A stretch of DNA of 64,000 nt from Solobacterium sp. (GTDB lineage: Bacteria; Bacillota_I; Bacilli_A; Erysipelotrichales; Erysipelotrichaceae), in assembly GCA_022486705.1 (NCBI GenBank), contig JAKVKC010000007.1:22774-86773 (forward strand), written 5' to 3'. The position numbers were made by a program, and so were the translations under genes. The notes beneath the pieces were generated by a model. The model saw only the letters and a program-made list of their open reading frames with translations, was not told where the DNA came from and searched no databases. Positions 19,533 through 29,900 of the stretch are shown here, piece after piece. Within the stretch, counting starts at the first letter, position 1, and each line of letters opens with the position of its first letter.

Positions 19533-20090
19533 ATGTCGCAGACAACGAAAAAAGCCTTAGAAGGATCTTTAAAACATCTCTTATTAGAGAAACCTTTGGA
19601 TAAGATCACGATCAGTGATATAGCCGAAGACTGCGGGATCAACCGCATGACGTTCTACTATCACTTTAAAGATATCTATGATTTGGTGGAATGGTCATGC
19701 TACGAAGATGCGGCACGGGCATTGGCTGGTCATAAGACCTATGATACTTGGCAGCAGGGATTCCTGGAGATCTTTAAGGCAGTAAAAGAAAATAAACCGT
19801 TTATAACAAATGTCTATCAGTGCGTATCACGCGGACAGATCGAGAAATACTTAGATAAGGTGACATATGAACTGCTGATCAATGTTGTCAATGAAGCAGC
19901 GAAAGAAATGGCGGTTGATGATCAGGATAAAGAGTTTATTGCGAACTTTTACAAGCATGCTTTTGTGGGCCTGATGCTGGATTGGATCGGTGAGGATATG
20001 AAAGAAGATCCGGAAGAGATCGTTGATGCTTTATCAAAGCTCATGCAGGGGAATTTCCATCGTGCTTTGGAAGCATATAAGAGAAAATAA
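19533..20090 (+). CDS. TetR/AcrR family regulator
   Basis: Regulator of 185 residues. The N-terminal helix-turn-helix carries ITISDIAEDCGINRMTFYYHFKD at residues 24-46. The C-terminal all-helical domain resembles the TetR_C_8/DhaS-like group, which senses small ligands. It is transcribed divergently from the GH1 gene and lies upstream of the oleate hydratase gene, from which it is separated by a terminator. TetR proteins beside oleate hydratases commonly respond to fatty acids, so control of ohyA is a reasonable inference but not shown. An extended -10-like TGCTACACT lies just upstream. Confidence 0.88.
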   Translation: MSQTTKKALEGSLKHLLLEKPLDKITISDIAEDCGINRMTFYYHFKDIYDLVEWSCYEDAARALAGHKTYDTWQQGFLEIFKAVKENKPFITNVYQCVSRGQIEKYLDKVTYELLINVVNEAAKEMAVDDQDKEFIANFYKHAFVGLMLDWIGEDMKEDPEEIVDALSKLMQGNFHRALEAYKRK

Positions 20091-20106
20091 TATAGATACA
20101 TCAAAG

Positions 20107-20147
20107 AGACCGGTTTGATAAAGAAAGCATCAGATCGGTCTTTTTGT
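20107..20147 (+). terminator. Terminator after the TetR gene
   Basis: AGACCG (20107-20112) pairs with CGGTCT (20136-20141), followed by TTTTTG. Confidence 0.75.
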
Positions 20148-20205
20148 TTATCGAAATGAAAATTTAAACAGATATGATGAAAGTACAAAACAGGAGGATA
20201 ACAGT

Positions 20206-21981
20206 ATGTATTATTCAAGCGGCAACTATGAAGCATTTGCCCGTCCGGAAAAACCGGAAGGCGTAGATCACAAATCAGCGTATCTGATTGGTACAGGCTT
20301 AGCAGCGCTCTCGGCTGCATGTTTCCTGGTCAGAGATGCACAGATGCCAGGCAAACAGATCCATATCTTTGAGAAGGATGCACTGCCAGGCGGCGCATGC
20401 GATGGCTATAAATATCCTGGTGTCGGCTATGTGATGCGCGGCGGACGTGAAATGGACAATCACTTTGAATGCATGTGGGATCTGTTCCGTTCCATTCCAT
20501 CTATTGAGACCGAAGGCGTCAGTGTATTGGATGAATACTATTGGCTGAATAAGAAGGATCCGAACTACTCTTTATGCAGAGCAACAGAGAAGCAGGGACA
20601 GGATGCTCATACCGAGAATAAGTTTGGCCTGAGCGATGCGGCCCAGCAGGAGATCCTGAAACTATTCTTCACACCGGATGAAGATCTCTATGATAAGAAA
20701 ATTACAGATTTCTTTGATGATGAAGTACTGAATTCCAATTTCTGGATGTATTGGCGGACGATGTTTGCTTTTGCCAATTGGCATTCTGCTCTGGAAATGA
20801 AGCTCTATTTAAAGAGATATGTTCATCATGTGGGCGGCCTGCCTGACTTTACGGCACTGCGCTTTACAAGATACAACCAGTATGAATCAATGATCCTGCC
20901 TATGGTCAAGTATCTGCAGGACCATGGTGTGCAGTTCCACTTCAATACGAAGGTAACAGATGTAAAGTTCGATGTAACAGGAGCTAAGAAATTAGCGAAG
21001 AACATGACTGTTCTGCATGAAGGAAAAGAAGAGACGATCGATTTCACAGAGAATGACTATCTCTTTATCACCAATGGCGGCAATGTTGAAAATTCTACGA
21101 TCGGCGGACAGGATAAAGCATGTGTCTTTAACAAGGACATTCAGCCAGGCGGCGGCTGGGATCTGTGGCGCAGAATTGCAGCTCAGGATCCATCTTTCGG
21201 CCATCCGAATAAGTTCTGCGGCGATCCAGAGAAGACAAACTGGATGGGCGTGACCGTCAATACACTGGATCAGAAGATCATTCCTTACATTAAGAACATT
21301 ACAAAGCGTGACCCATTCACTGGCAAAGTCGTCACCGGCGGCATTGTCACCGTCAAGGATTCTTCCTGGCTGATGAGCTGGACGATCAATCGCCAGCCGC
21401 AGTTCAAAGAACAGCCGAAAGATCAGTGCTTAGTATGGGTCTATGGCCTGTTTACAGACCGTCCAGGCGACTATATCAAGAAGCAGATGAGAGACTGCAC
21501 AGGCAAGGAAATCTGTGAAGAATGGCTGTATCACTTAGGCGTACCGACAGATCAGATTGAAGATCTGGCTTCTAATTCAGCCAATACAGTGCCTACCATG
21601 ATGCCGTTCGTCAGTTCCTTCTTTATGCCAAGAGCTGCCGGAGACCGTCCGAATGTTGTCCCAGATGGCGCAGCGAACTTCGCTTTCTTAGGTCAGTTTG
21701 CGGAAACAAAGAGAGATACGATCTTTACGACAGAATATTCCATCCGTACCGGCATGGAAGCTGTCTATACACTGATGAGAGTTGACCGCGGGGTCCCAGA
21801 AGTATGGGGAAGCACGTATGATGTACGTGATCTGCTGAATGCAACAATACAGCTGAGAGACGGCCATCCAATCACAGAAATGCAGCTGGGCTTTAAAGAA
21901 AAGATCGCTGTCAAGGAAGGTCTCAAGAAGATCGAAGGCACAGATCTTGAGAAGCTTTTGAAAGAGTATCACGTTATTTAA
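20206..21981 (+). CDS. ohyA: Oleate hydratase (myosin-cross-reactive antigen family)
   Basis: FAD-dependent hydratase adding water to the cis-9 double bond of oleate to give 10-hydroxystearate, used by gut bacteria to detoxify unsaturated fatty acids. The 591-residue length is typical. The FAD Rossmann motif GTGLAALSAA is at residues 29-38, with FEKDALPGGACDG at the second strand. VMRGGREMDNHFECMWDLF is the hallmark segment of the family, and FTTEYSIRTGMEAVY near the C-terminus fits too. AGGAGG precedes the ATG by 8 nt. It is monocistronic, with its own terminator, next to a TetR regulator. Confidence 0.96.
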   Translation: MYYSSGNYEAFARPEKPEGVDHKSAYLIGTGLAALSAACFLVRDAQMPGKQIHIFEKDALPGGACDGYKYPGVGYVMRGGREMDNHFECMWDLFRSIPSIETEGVSVLDEYYWLNKKDPNYSLCRATEKQGQDAHTENKFGLSDAAQQEILKLFFTPDEDLYDKKITDFFDDEVLNSNFWMYWRTMFAFANWHSALEMKLYLKRYVHHVGGLPDFTALRFTRYNQYESMILPMVKYLQDHGVQFHFNTKVTDVKFDVTGAKKLAKNMTVLHEGKEETIDFTENDYLFITNGGNVENSTIGGQDKACVFNKDIQPGGGWDLWRRIAAQDPSFGHPNKFCGDPEKTNWMGVTVNTLDQKIIPYIKNITKRDPFTGKVVTGGIVTVKDSSWLMSWTINRQPQFKEQPKDQCLVWVYGLFTDRPGDYIKKQMRDCTGKEICEEWLYHLGVPTDQIEDLASNSANTVPTMMPFVSSFFMPRAAGDRPNVVPDGAANFAFLGQFAETKRDTIFTTEYSIRTGMEAVYTLMRVDRGVPEVWGSTYDVRDLLNATIQLRDGHPITEMQLGFKEKIAVKEGLKKIEGTDLEKLLKEYHVI

Positions 21982-21991
21982 ACTAAATTGA

Positions 21992-22022
21992 CCGCAGACC
22001 AGATGATCTGCGGCCTTTTCTT
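21992..22022 (+). terminator. Terminator after oleate hydratase
   Basis: CCGCAGA (21992-21998) pairs with TCTGCGG (22007-22013), followed by CCTTTTCTTT. Confidence 0.8.
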
Positions 22023-22218
22023 TGTCTTGCATACAGGTACAGCACTGTACAAAAGAGTGCAGATAGCGATGAAAGGAAATCACTTCATGGAAACCAGCAT
22101 CTGCTGCAGCTGAGAATCAATCGATGCATCCCATCAGCACGGCATTTAGTTTCTGCGGGATGAGCAAAGTATGGACTTCTATAAGCCATATATTAGCGAA
22201 GAATAAGCGTGTTCATGA

Positions 22219-22232
22219 TATAATAGCGGCAT
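22219..22232 (+). promoter_or_regulatory. Extended -10 promoter directly abutting the tmk start
   Basis: TGATATAAT is a perfect extended -10 (TATAAT at 22219-22224). Only eight bases separate it from the ATG at 22233 and no Shine-Dalgarno is present. Transcription from it would start 0-2 nt before the ATG, giving a leaderless or near-leaderless mRNA. Confidence 0.6.
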
Positions 22233-22862
22233 ATGGAAAAAGGGAAATTCATAACATTTGAGGGACCGGATGGAAGCGGAAAGACAACGGTATCGAAGGC
22301 AGTATGCGAACGATTGTCAAAAGAAGGCTATACGGTCCAGTATACAAGAGAACCAGGCGGCTCTGATATTGCGGAGCAGATCCGAAAGATCATCCTGGAT
22401 CCAGCCAATACAGATATGGATGTAAGGACCGAAGCATTGCTGTATGCAGCAAGCAGACGTCAGCATCTTATGGATATTGTTCTGCCGGCATTGAACAAAG
22501 GGATCAATATCATCAGCGACCGTTTTGTGGATAGTTCTTTGGCATATCAGGGGTATGGCAGAGAGATCGGTATAGAGGAAGTCTATGCCATCAATCAATT
22601 TGCGATTGAAGGACACATGCCGGATAAGACGGTCTTTCTGAATATTGATGCTGAAACAGGACTGAAACGGATCAATGCAAACAGGACATATTTAGATCGC
22701 TTAGATCAGGAGAGCGTTGCTTTTCATCAGCGAGTCCATGAAGGGTATCAGAAGGTCATTGAGAAGTATGCGGATCGTATGATCATGATCGATGCCTCTC
22801 AAGAGACAGATGCTGTGATCGAGGATGCATATCTGGCTGTGAAAGGAATCTTGGATGCTTAA
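22233..22862 (+). CDS. tmk: Thymidylate kinase
   Basis: Phosphorylates dTMP to dTDP for DNA synthesis. The 209-residue chain has the P-loop GPDGSGKTT at residues 10-18, the DR motif in DRFVDSSLAYQGYGR and the LID-type segment after it. Only one ATG fits the N-terminus, and it has no ribosome binding site; a strong extended -10 sits 8 nt upstream, so the mRNA may be leaderless. It is the first gene of tmk-holB-ricT-rsmI-prsW, where every junction overlaps. The usual Bacillus-type neighbours yaaQ, yabA and yabB are absent. Confidence 0.97.
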   Translation: MEKGKFITFEGPDGSGKTTVSKAVCERLSKEGYTVQYTREPGGSDIAEQIRKIILDPANTDMDVRTEALLYAASRRQHLMDIVLPALNKGINIISDRFVDSSLAYQGYGREIGIEEVYAINQFAIEGHMPDKTVFLNIDAETGLKRINANRTYLDRLDQESVAFHQRVHEGYQKVIEKYADRMIMIDASQETDAVIEDAYLAVKGILDA

Positions 22863-23880
22863 GGAACTGCTGCAGGAACAGCAGCCGATCGTCTATAAGG
22901 CATTGGAAACAGCGTGCTTAGAAAATGAAGTCTCTTCGGCATATCTCTTTGCCGGTCCTTATGGAACGCCAAAGAAAGAAGCTGCGATCCTCTTAGCGGA
23001 AAGCATTTTCTGTGAAAAGGAAGGCTTGGCATGTGAGGAATGCAATACATGCCGCAGAGTAAGAGAGAATGTGTATTCTGATCTGATCATTCTGGATGGC
23101 AGCGAAGAACCGATCTCGAAAGATATGATCGATGGCATTCAGGAAAAATTCTCTAAGACGGCATTGGAAAAGAATGGACAGCGCGTCTATATCATCTTCA
23201 ATGCAGAGAATGCCAGCATATCTGCGCAGAACAGCATGCTTAAATTCTTAGAAGAACCAGGTGCTGGGATCACAGCGATCCTGACAGCAGACAATGAAAG
23301 CAGACTGCTTCCAACGATCCTGTCCCGCTGTACGATCCTGCCGTTCGTACCGATGAAGCATGAAGGCTATCTGAAGATGGCAGAAGAAGCAGGCATACAG
23401 AAGGATGAGGCATATCTGATCAGCCATGTGGCAAAGAATCTGGATGATATCAATGAACTGATGATCGAAGAAGAGGATGGTACCAGGACGCCTTCTTCCG
23501 CATATGCAAGTGCTTTGGGGATGTTTCAGCAGTATCTGGATCCGCGGCAGAGAAATGATCTGCTGGTGGACTATGAGATATCCTGGAAAAGCAAAGAACG
23601 AGATCCAAAAAAGGCAAAGAAAGAAAATATGGTGATCCAAAATGCTTTCTTTGATCTTATGATGATGTATGGACATGATGTGATCCTGCACAGCAGTCAG
23701 GGACCCCAGTGGTATCGCCGGGCATTGGCTGAGGCAAAAGGATCATCTAAGATATATGGAAAGCTGATCATGATCGCTTCAGAAGAAAAGGACAGAGTCA
23801 ATAAATACAATGACCTGAATCTTCTGATGGACCAGGCTTTCTGCCGATTGGAGGAATTAGACCATGAATCGAGAATTTAA
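22855..23880 (+). CDS. holB: DNA polymerase III subunit delta'
   Basis: Clamp-loader subunit, 341 residues. It shows the delta' version of the AAA fold: the P-loop is replaced by AGPYGTPKKE, so it probably does not hydrolyse ATP. A four-Cys zinc site lies near residues 45-65 (CEKEGLACEECNTC pattern), and the SRC motif is in ILSRCTILPF. NAENASISAQNSMLKFLEEP is the strongly conserved family segment. Its start overlaps tmk by 8 nt and its end overlaps ricT by 17 nt, so translation is coupled. Confidence 0.95.
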   Translation: MLKELLQEQQPIVYKALETACLENEVSSAYLFAGPYGTPKKEAAILLAESIFCEKEGLACEECNTCRRVRENVYSDLIILDGSEEPISKDMIDGIQEKFSKTALEKNGQRVYIIFNAENASISAQNSMLKFLEEPGAGITAILTADNESRLLPTILSRCTILPFVPMKHEGYLKMAEEAGIQKDEAYLISHVAKNLDDINELMIEEEDGTRTPSSAYASALGMFQQYLDPRQRNDLLVDYEISWKSKERDPKKAKKENMVIQNAFFDLMMMYGHDVILHSSQGPQWYRRALAEAKGSSKIYGKLIMIASEEKDRVNKYNDLNLLMDQAFCRLEELDHESRI

Positions 23881-25072
23881 TAAAGAAGAACAGACAGAGA
23901 ACAGACCGAATGAAAAGTATCCTTATTCAGTAGCGGTATGTTTTCGCGGCGCAGGGAAGCCATATTCCTTTGGTACGTATCACACAGATCTGCAGAAGGA
24001 TGACTGGGTCGTTGTTGAAACAGCACAGGGCGATGAAATGGGCCAGATCGTAGCAGAGCCTTTGAATATTGAAAAGTATGGCCTGCCGATGCCGACCAAG
24101 CCGATCATGCGCAAAGCAACGCAGAGAGACCATGAAGACTATCAGGAGAACCTGGAAGAAGAAAAGGCTGCGTTCCGTATCTGCTGTGATGAGATCACAG
24201 AGTTGAAGCTGGATATGCATCTGCTGAGTGCACAGTTTACCCTGTCGCACGATAAGATCCTGTTCGTTTATATTGCGGAACAGAGAGTTGATTTCAGAGA
24301 ACTGCTGAAAAGATTGGGCACGGCATTGAGATGCCGGATCGAACTGCGGCAGATCGGTGAAAGAGATAAGGCAAAGATGGTCGGCGGCATTGGTATGTGC
24401 GGTATGGAATGCTGCTGTACAAGATTTAAGAATCATTTTGATGTCATCAGCATCAACATGGCCAAAAATCAGCTGCTGGCATTGAATATTGATAAGCTTT
24501 CCGGTATGTGCGGCAAACTGAAGTGCTGCCTGAAGTATGAAGACAATGACTATAAGCAATTGACAGAGGGACTGCCGAAGATGGGATCTCAGGTTGAATA
24601 TGATGGCGAGATCTATCGTATTACGAACATGAATGTCATGAGCGAAGAAGCCAAGCTGGAGAATCATCAGACAGCGATCTTTATCACTTTGGATGATCTG
24701 CGCAATAAAGCAATTCCACGCAAAGGTGCAGTGATGAAGAAGAGAGATCCAAGCTCTGATAAGCCAGCCCATAAGACAGTCATTCATGCAAACCGTCCGG
24801 CGGAAGAGCCAAAGAAAGAAGACCGTATCCTGCAGGCACCAGGCAGTGAAGCAGAAGTACGTGCTTTTGGCCGCAAAGAGAATGGCAGCAGTTCACATGG
24901 CCGGAACAATGCAAATCATAATCGTGACAATAACAGGAATGCACATGCAAATCGCGGCAATGCAAACGGACGTCGCAGCAATGCTGAGACAAAGAAGCCG
25001 GTACAGGAATCTAAAAATGTGACCGTACGTACTTTTGGCCATAAGAAGAAGGATTCTGGGGAGACAAAATGA
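23864..25072 (+). CDS. ricT: PSP1-domain protein RicT (YaaT)
   Basis: Member of the PSP1/RicT family; in Bacillus RicT acts with RicA and RicF as an iron-sulfur-bearing complex that modulates RNase Y and affects competence, biofilm and sporulation. The PSP1 core spans about residues 20-270. The conserved cysteines are clear: GMCGMECCCTRF near 180 and GMCGKLKCCLKYE near 210. The last ~110 residues form an Asn/His/Arg-rich low-complexity tail ending in a basic stretch, longer than in Bacillus, possibly for RNA contact. It sits between holB and rsmI, the conserved Firmicutes location. Confidence 0.94.
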   Translation: MNREFNKEEQTENRPNEKYPYSVAVCFRGAGKPYSFGTYHTDLQKDDWVVVETAQGDEMGQIVAEPLNIEKYGLPMPTKPIMRKATQRDHEDYQENLEEEKAAFRICCDEITELKLDMHLLSAQFTLSHDKILFVYIAEQRVDFRELLKRLGTALRCRIELRQIGERDKAKMVGGIGMCGMECCCTRFKNHFDVISINMAKNQLLALNIDKLSGMCGKLKCCLKYEDNDYKQLTEGLPKMGSQVEYDGEIYRITNMNVMSEEAKLENHQTAIFITLDDLRNKAIPRKGAVMKKRDPSSDKPAHKTVIHANRPAEEPKKEDRILQAPGSEAEVRAFGRKENGSSSHGRNNANHNRDNNRNAHANRGNANGRRSNAETKKPVQESKNVTVRTFGHKKKDSGETK

Positions 25073-25929
25073 ATCGCCAGCATTCTTTTGAAAATGAGAA
25101 GCCAACTCTGTATCTTGTGCCGACACCGATCGGCAATCTCAATGAGATGACGCCAAGAGCACTGGATGTTTTAAAGAGCGTTGATATCATTGCCTGCGAA
25201 GATACACGTACCAGCGGACAGATGCTGAAGCATTTTGAGATTGAGAGCCGACTGATCGCCTATCATAACTTCAATGAAGAAGCCAGTACAAATGGGATCC
25301 TGGAATTGCTTTCCGAAGGAAAGAATATTGCTTTGATCTCAGATGCAGGATATCCTCTGATCAATGATCCAGGGCAGCGGGTCGTCGCGGCGGCATCCGG
25401 CGCAGGATACAATGTTGTGCCGGTATCGGGCGCCAGTGCTTTCTTAAATGCGATCGTGGCTTCCGGCCTTGTCGTACAGCCATTCATTTTCATTGGCTTT
25501 CTGCCGCAGCAGCATACGGATCGATTGAAAAAGCTGAGAGAATACAAAGCGTATCCGATGACAATGGTCTTCTATGAATCTCCGCATCGCATTGATAAAT
25601 GTCTGCAGGACTGCCTGGATGTCTTCGGCGATCGGCAGATGGTATTGGCCCGTGAGCTGACGAAGATCCATGAAGAATTTCTGCGCGGAAAGATCTCAGA
25701 GATCCTGCCTGTTCTGCCGGAACTCAAGGGAGAAATGGTCATTGTAATTGATGGCAATCATGAAGATTATTCAAAGGATGTCGATATGAATGCCATTATG
25801 GATATGGTGCAGGCGTCGATCGATGCAGGGCTTTCGACCAAAGATGCAATTAAGGAAGCAGCGGCGCGCACGGGCATTGCTAAGAACCGGATCTATGATG
25901 AATATCACAGCCGGTCAGGTGAGTGCTGA
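25069..25929 (+). CDS. rsmI: 16S rRNA (cytidine-1402-2'-O)-methyltransferase
   Basis: SAM-dependent methyltransferase of the tetrapyrrole-methylase fold acting on C1402 in the ribosomal P-site. The 286-residue protein contains LVPTPIGNLNEMTPRAL near residues 17-33, ACEDTRTSGQMLKHF, ISDAGYPLINDPG (SAM site) and FYESPHRI, all characteristic. Its start overlaps the ricT stop, and its stop overlaps the prsW ATG in a TGATG junction. Confidence 0.96.
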   Translation: MNRQHSFENEKPTLYLVPTPIGNLNEMTPRALDVLKSVDIIACEDTRTSGQMLKHFEIESRLIAYHNFNEEASTNGILELLSEGKNIALISDAGYPLINDPGQRVVAAASGAGYNVVPVSGASAFLNAIVASGLVVQPFIFIGFLPQQHTDRLKKLREYKAYPMTMVFYESPHRIDKCLQDCLDVFGDRQMVLARELTKIHEEFLRGKISEILPVLPELKGEMVIVIDGNHEDYSKDVDMNAIMDMVQASIDAGLSTKDAIKEAAARTGIAKNRIYDEYHSRSGEC

Positions 25930-26651
25930 TGTTCATCAGTGCAGCAATGAGCACCATCGCGATCTATCTTGCGGCAGCTGTACTTCCTGCAGTGTTCCTG
26001 CTGCGGTATATCTATCGGCTGGATGCGGCGGAGAAAGAACCGCCGGAATTATTAGTGAAACTGATCTTTGGCGGTTTGGGCGCTGCAGTATGCGCACTGA
26101 TCCTGGAAGAAGTATTTGATTGGCTGATCGGTATCGCAGGCGGCTCCAGTGATGAATTGATCTCGGTATTGATCGAAGCTGGTTCAGTCGCTGTGATCGA
26201 AGAATCGATGAAGTATATTTTCTTAAAGAGGATCAGCTGGAATCATCCAGCGTTCAACTATCGCTTCGATGGCATGGTGTATGCGATCTTTGTATCACTT
26301 GGCTTTGCCATCCTGGAGAATATTCTCTATGTCTTCTTCAATGGCGGACTGTATGTGGCACTGACCAGAGCGGTCCTGTCGATCCCAGCGCATATGTGCT
26401 TTGCGGCATATATGGGCATCTATTACGGCCGGGCCAAAGTCTGCGAGCATGCTCATGATCCAAGCGGTGTGAGATGGAATCTGGCAGCCGGACTGCTGAT
26501 GGCGATCCTGTTCCACATGATCTATGACGGAACACTGATGTTCGATACGGGAACATCCCTGCTGCTGTTCATAGCTGTCGTTGCCTTTATGTATCTGTAT
26601 GTATTTCATCGGATCAAGCGCGAAGCAGCGCAGGATGAATCTATTGATTAA
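25929..26651 (+). CDS. PrsW family intramembrane metalloprotease
   Basis: Polytopic membrane protein of about 240 residues with roughly eight helices. It carries the PrsW family motifs: EKEPPELL after helix 1, EESMKYI with paired Glu, FAILENILY with Glu-Asn, the His in SIPAHMCFAAYMG, and HMIYDG near the end. In Bacillus, PrsW cleaves the anti-sigma factor RsiW; no sigma/anti-sigma pair lies here, so the substrate is unknown. The ATG at 25929 shares its A with the rsmI stop; a GTG at 25923 is also possible. It ends the tmk operon. Confidence 0.9.
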   Translation: MFISAAMSTIAIYLAAAVLPAVFLLRYIYRLDAAEKEPPELLVKLIFGGLGAAVCALILEEVFDWLIGIAGGSSDELISVLIEAGSVAVIEESMKYIFLKRISWNHPAFNYRFDGMVYAIFVSLGFAILENILYVFFNGGLYVALTRAVLSIPAHMCFAAYMGIYYGRAKVCEHAHDPSGVRWNLAAGLLMAILFHMIYDGTLMFDTGTSLLLFIAVVAFMYLYVFHRIKREAAQDESID

Positions 26652-26958
26652 TGAAGTGGAACTAACTGTGCAGTAAACTCAATTATTTGGAAAAGGAAGT
26701 TTAAGAATATAATGCTAAGACTTGATTCCATTGGCAGGAATTAAGCCTTTTAGTTTGCCTTGATTTCGGTATTGTAATAGAGAGTGTGTTCTTTTAAAAA
26801 TCATCAAGAATATTGAATATTAAGGGGAGTATTCCCAATACTTAGTACAATCGGCACAATAATGAGAGCGTTTGAAATGTATGTTTAACTTGTATTCAAT
26901 ATTCATACTGGATTATACTTTTCAAAGTGTTTTGATTATTTCAGTAGGAGGGGGACCT
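26652..26958 (+). other. 307-bp AT-rich intergenic region before the adhesin gene
   Basis: No gene is seen. It holds a small hairpin AGTATT-ccc-AATACT (26828-26842) followed by a TACAAT hexamer (26846-26851) that could be a -10 without a recognisable -35. The composition is clearly more AT-rich than the upstream operon and continues into the adhesin gene, so the compositional border lies here. Confidence 0.5.
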
Positions 26959-29900
26959 ATGATGAGTCTGAAGTTAAAAAAACAAATAATTAAATTTATT
27001 TCAATCTTGATGTCCTTTATATGCATGTTAAGTCTTGTTCAACCAGTATATGCAGACTATAAAGGTACTCAGAAATTAACAGGAGGAACAGCACCAAACA
27101 ATCTGTATGTGTTTAATACTCTTTCTGTATTTACTGGCGATACGGAGAGTATATATGCAAGTTATGATTCTGGTGAAACATTTGATACAAATACTATATT
27201 CACTGTAATAAGCGGAACAGAAAATATTCAAGTAGATAAAAGTGTTGATACAAATAATCAAGCTTCTGTTAAAGGCTTAAAAGCGGGTACATCTGTTATC
27301 AGGGTAACTTCCGCCGCGAATACTAAATTAAAAGAAGATGTGACTGTAACGGTGAAAGATGAGGAAGCATATTCTTCGCTTAGCTTTTCAAGTGAATCCA
27401 CCACATTTAAAATAAATAACAGTGAGTTCCCAAGCTATCAATCTATAAGTTATACAGCAAACCCAGAAAATGTGAATCCGCAGAGATTGACAGCTGTTTC
27501 GTCAGATCCAAGTGTTTTTGATGCTGCAGGGCTTGGAAAAGATACTCTTTCCATAAAGCTTTATAAAGAAGGTACTGCTACCTTGACGTTGACCGCTGAA
27601 AATGGTGTCTCTGCATCTATTATAGTTACAATACAAGCGGGAAATTATGCAACGGGGTTTAAAGACGATATTCCACATGAAATAACAATTAAACCAAATG
27701 AAAAGTTTAATCTAGATAAATTCGTAAGAAATTATGTTGAACCTGAGAATGCTTCAAGTACGGAAAATATTAAATATGCTGTCAATTCATCATATTGTTC
27801 TGCAGAAATCAGTGACGGAATATTGGATGATAAAAAACAAGAAACATTCAGCGTCTCAGCAACACTTGAAAATGGCGTGTGCACATTCATACAAGTATAT
27901 GTTCATGATGATGTGACGGCATTTGATTTTGATATTAAAGAATACTCAATTGCTTCGGATGTAAAATATTTATCTCTTTTGAATCATCTTAAAACCAATT
28001 TGTCATCGGCTTCATTAATTGACCCTAACAAAATCACTTGGACATCTTCAAAAGAGAATATTGCTAAAATAAAGAATACTAATGGATTACTTGAGATCTT
28101 ATCTACAGGAGATACCACAATCACAGCTAAATATAGGGACTTTTCAGCTTCTATGGTGCTTCATGTTATAAACAGAAAGGCTCCAACGTCAATGAGTGTT
28201 CTTGGAACATATAAACCATTGGAATTATACGTGGGACAAGTTTATAACCTTTATGTTAATTATGATGGGAGTTATGAATTAACGGATCGTCATACTGATT
28301 ACACACTATCAAAGGGAAATGACATTGTCAGTATTGATTCTAAAAGTGATAGCAATTCAGTCAACATTACAGCCAATAAAGTGGGTGAAGCTGAGCTTAA
28401 AGTGACGTCGCGAGCAAACAAAGAACTGAGTAAAACTGTAAAAATAACGGTTAAAGAAGCTGAACAAGCAACGGCAATAAAGTTTCGGAAATCTGAGATT
28501 ACGACAACAATTCGCAATGGTAAAGTACCAAACAACGTCTCATATTTAGATTATTCATTAGAACCTTATGCAGCATCTTATACAACATCTCTTAAGTATT
28601 CATTTGATGGACCAAATGATTTGTTAGATCAAGTGAAGGTTCAGAACGGCTTTGTTTATTATCGCCCAATCAAAGCTGGAACGACAAATTTGGTGCTTAC
28701 AGCAGATAATGGCATTTCTTCTTCAGTGAAAATCACGGTATTGGATGGTGATTATGCCACAGGATTTGTTGATCAGAGCTCTATTCAGAAGAAACTGAAG
28801 GTTGGCGAAACACTTGATTTTGGTGCTAATATAAGATCCGGACTTGCTCCTGCTGATGAAAAATGCAGCGATGAAAAAATAACGTATTCTATATCGAACA
28901 ATGGTGTGGGATCTGTTGATGAAAATGGAATAGTTACAGCATTAAAAGAAGGAACCAGTACAGTTACTGCATCCTTAATGAACGGTCAGACAAAATCGGC
29001 AACAATCTATGTGCTGAATGATGTCATTGATCTGGAGTTCACAAAAGAGGAAACGTCTATTGCGCTAGATGAACTATATCCAAATGTTGATTCTTTATTG
29101 CGTTTGAATAAATCACTAAATGCATATAATATACCTCGTGATGAGCTGAAATGGTCTTCTTCTAATGATGATGTTGCCTCTTTTGTGACGCAGAATGGTT
29201 ATACTTCGTTCAGATTGAATGGCATAGGAGATACTACAATCTCAGCAACATATGAAGGTCATACAGCCTCCATGATTCTTCATGTAGTGGACAGAAAGAT
29301 GCCAACTGCTTTTGACTGTGCTGATCAACTGATATTGGATGTTGGTTCTTGTAAAGGACTGAGCAGTGTCTATGAAGATAATGACATCGTGTACAGTGAT
29401 ACAGCTTATGAAGTGATTTCAGGGTCAGATACTATCAATGTTACGCAGGAAAGTAAAGATAATATCGTTGTTGAAGGAATTAAAGCAGGTGAGGCAGAAA
29501 TTCGACTCACTTCCAAATACAATAAGAACTTAAGTAAAGTTGTCAAAGTTACAGTTGAGTCATGGGATACACAAACCACTAAAATCAGATTGATAGATAA
29601 AACAGGAAAAAACATTCTGGAAAACTCTTCTGCAGATGTGATTTTTGGTGCTAAATATGATTTGGAATACAGTAGTAAAACAAGTGGCAAACAAATACCG
29701 AATATATTTGAAAATATGCAGAATTCTACCTATTTGCAAACACTAGGCGGAGGCGGTGTACAGGAACTGGATTATGCGTATGCAATAGAGTATTTTGTTC
29801 CGTCAAAGCTAGGCGCAGAAACTATAAAAATAGATGACGATCATTCTATAACATTAAATATTGTTTCTGAACCAATCAAGGTGAAGGATGTTGTTTACAA

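Noticed and set aside
22025..22215. A riboswitch or T-box leader upstream of tmk (hairpins GTACAG/CTGTAC and GCATCCC/GGGATG)
   Set aside because: No recognisable aptamer core or specifier, and the strong promoter lies downstream of these hairpins, so they would not be in the tmk transcript.
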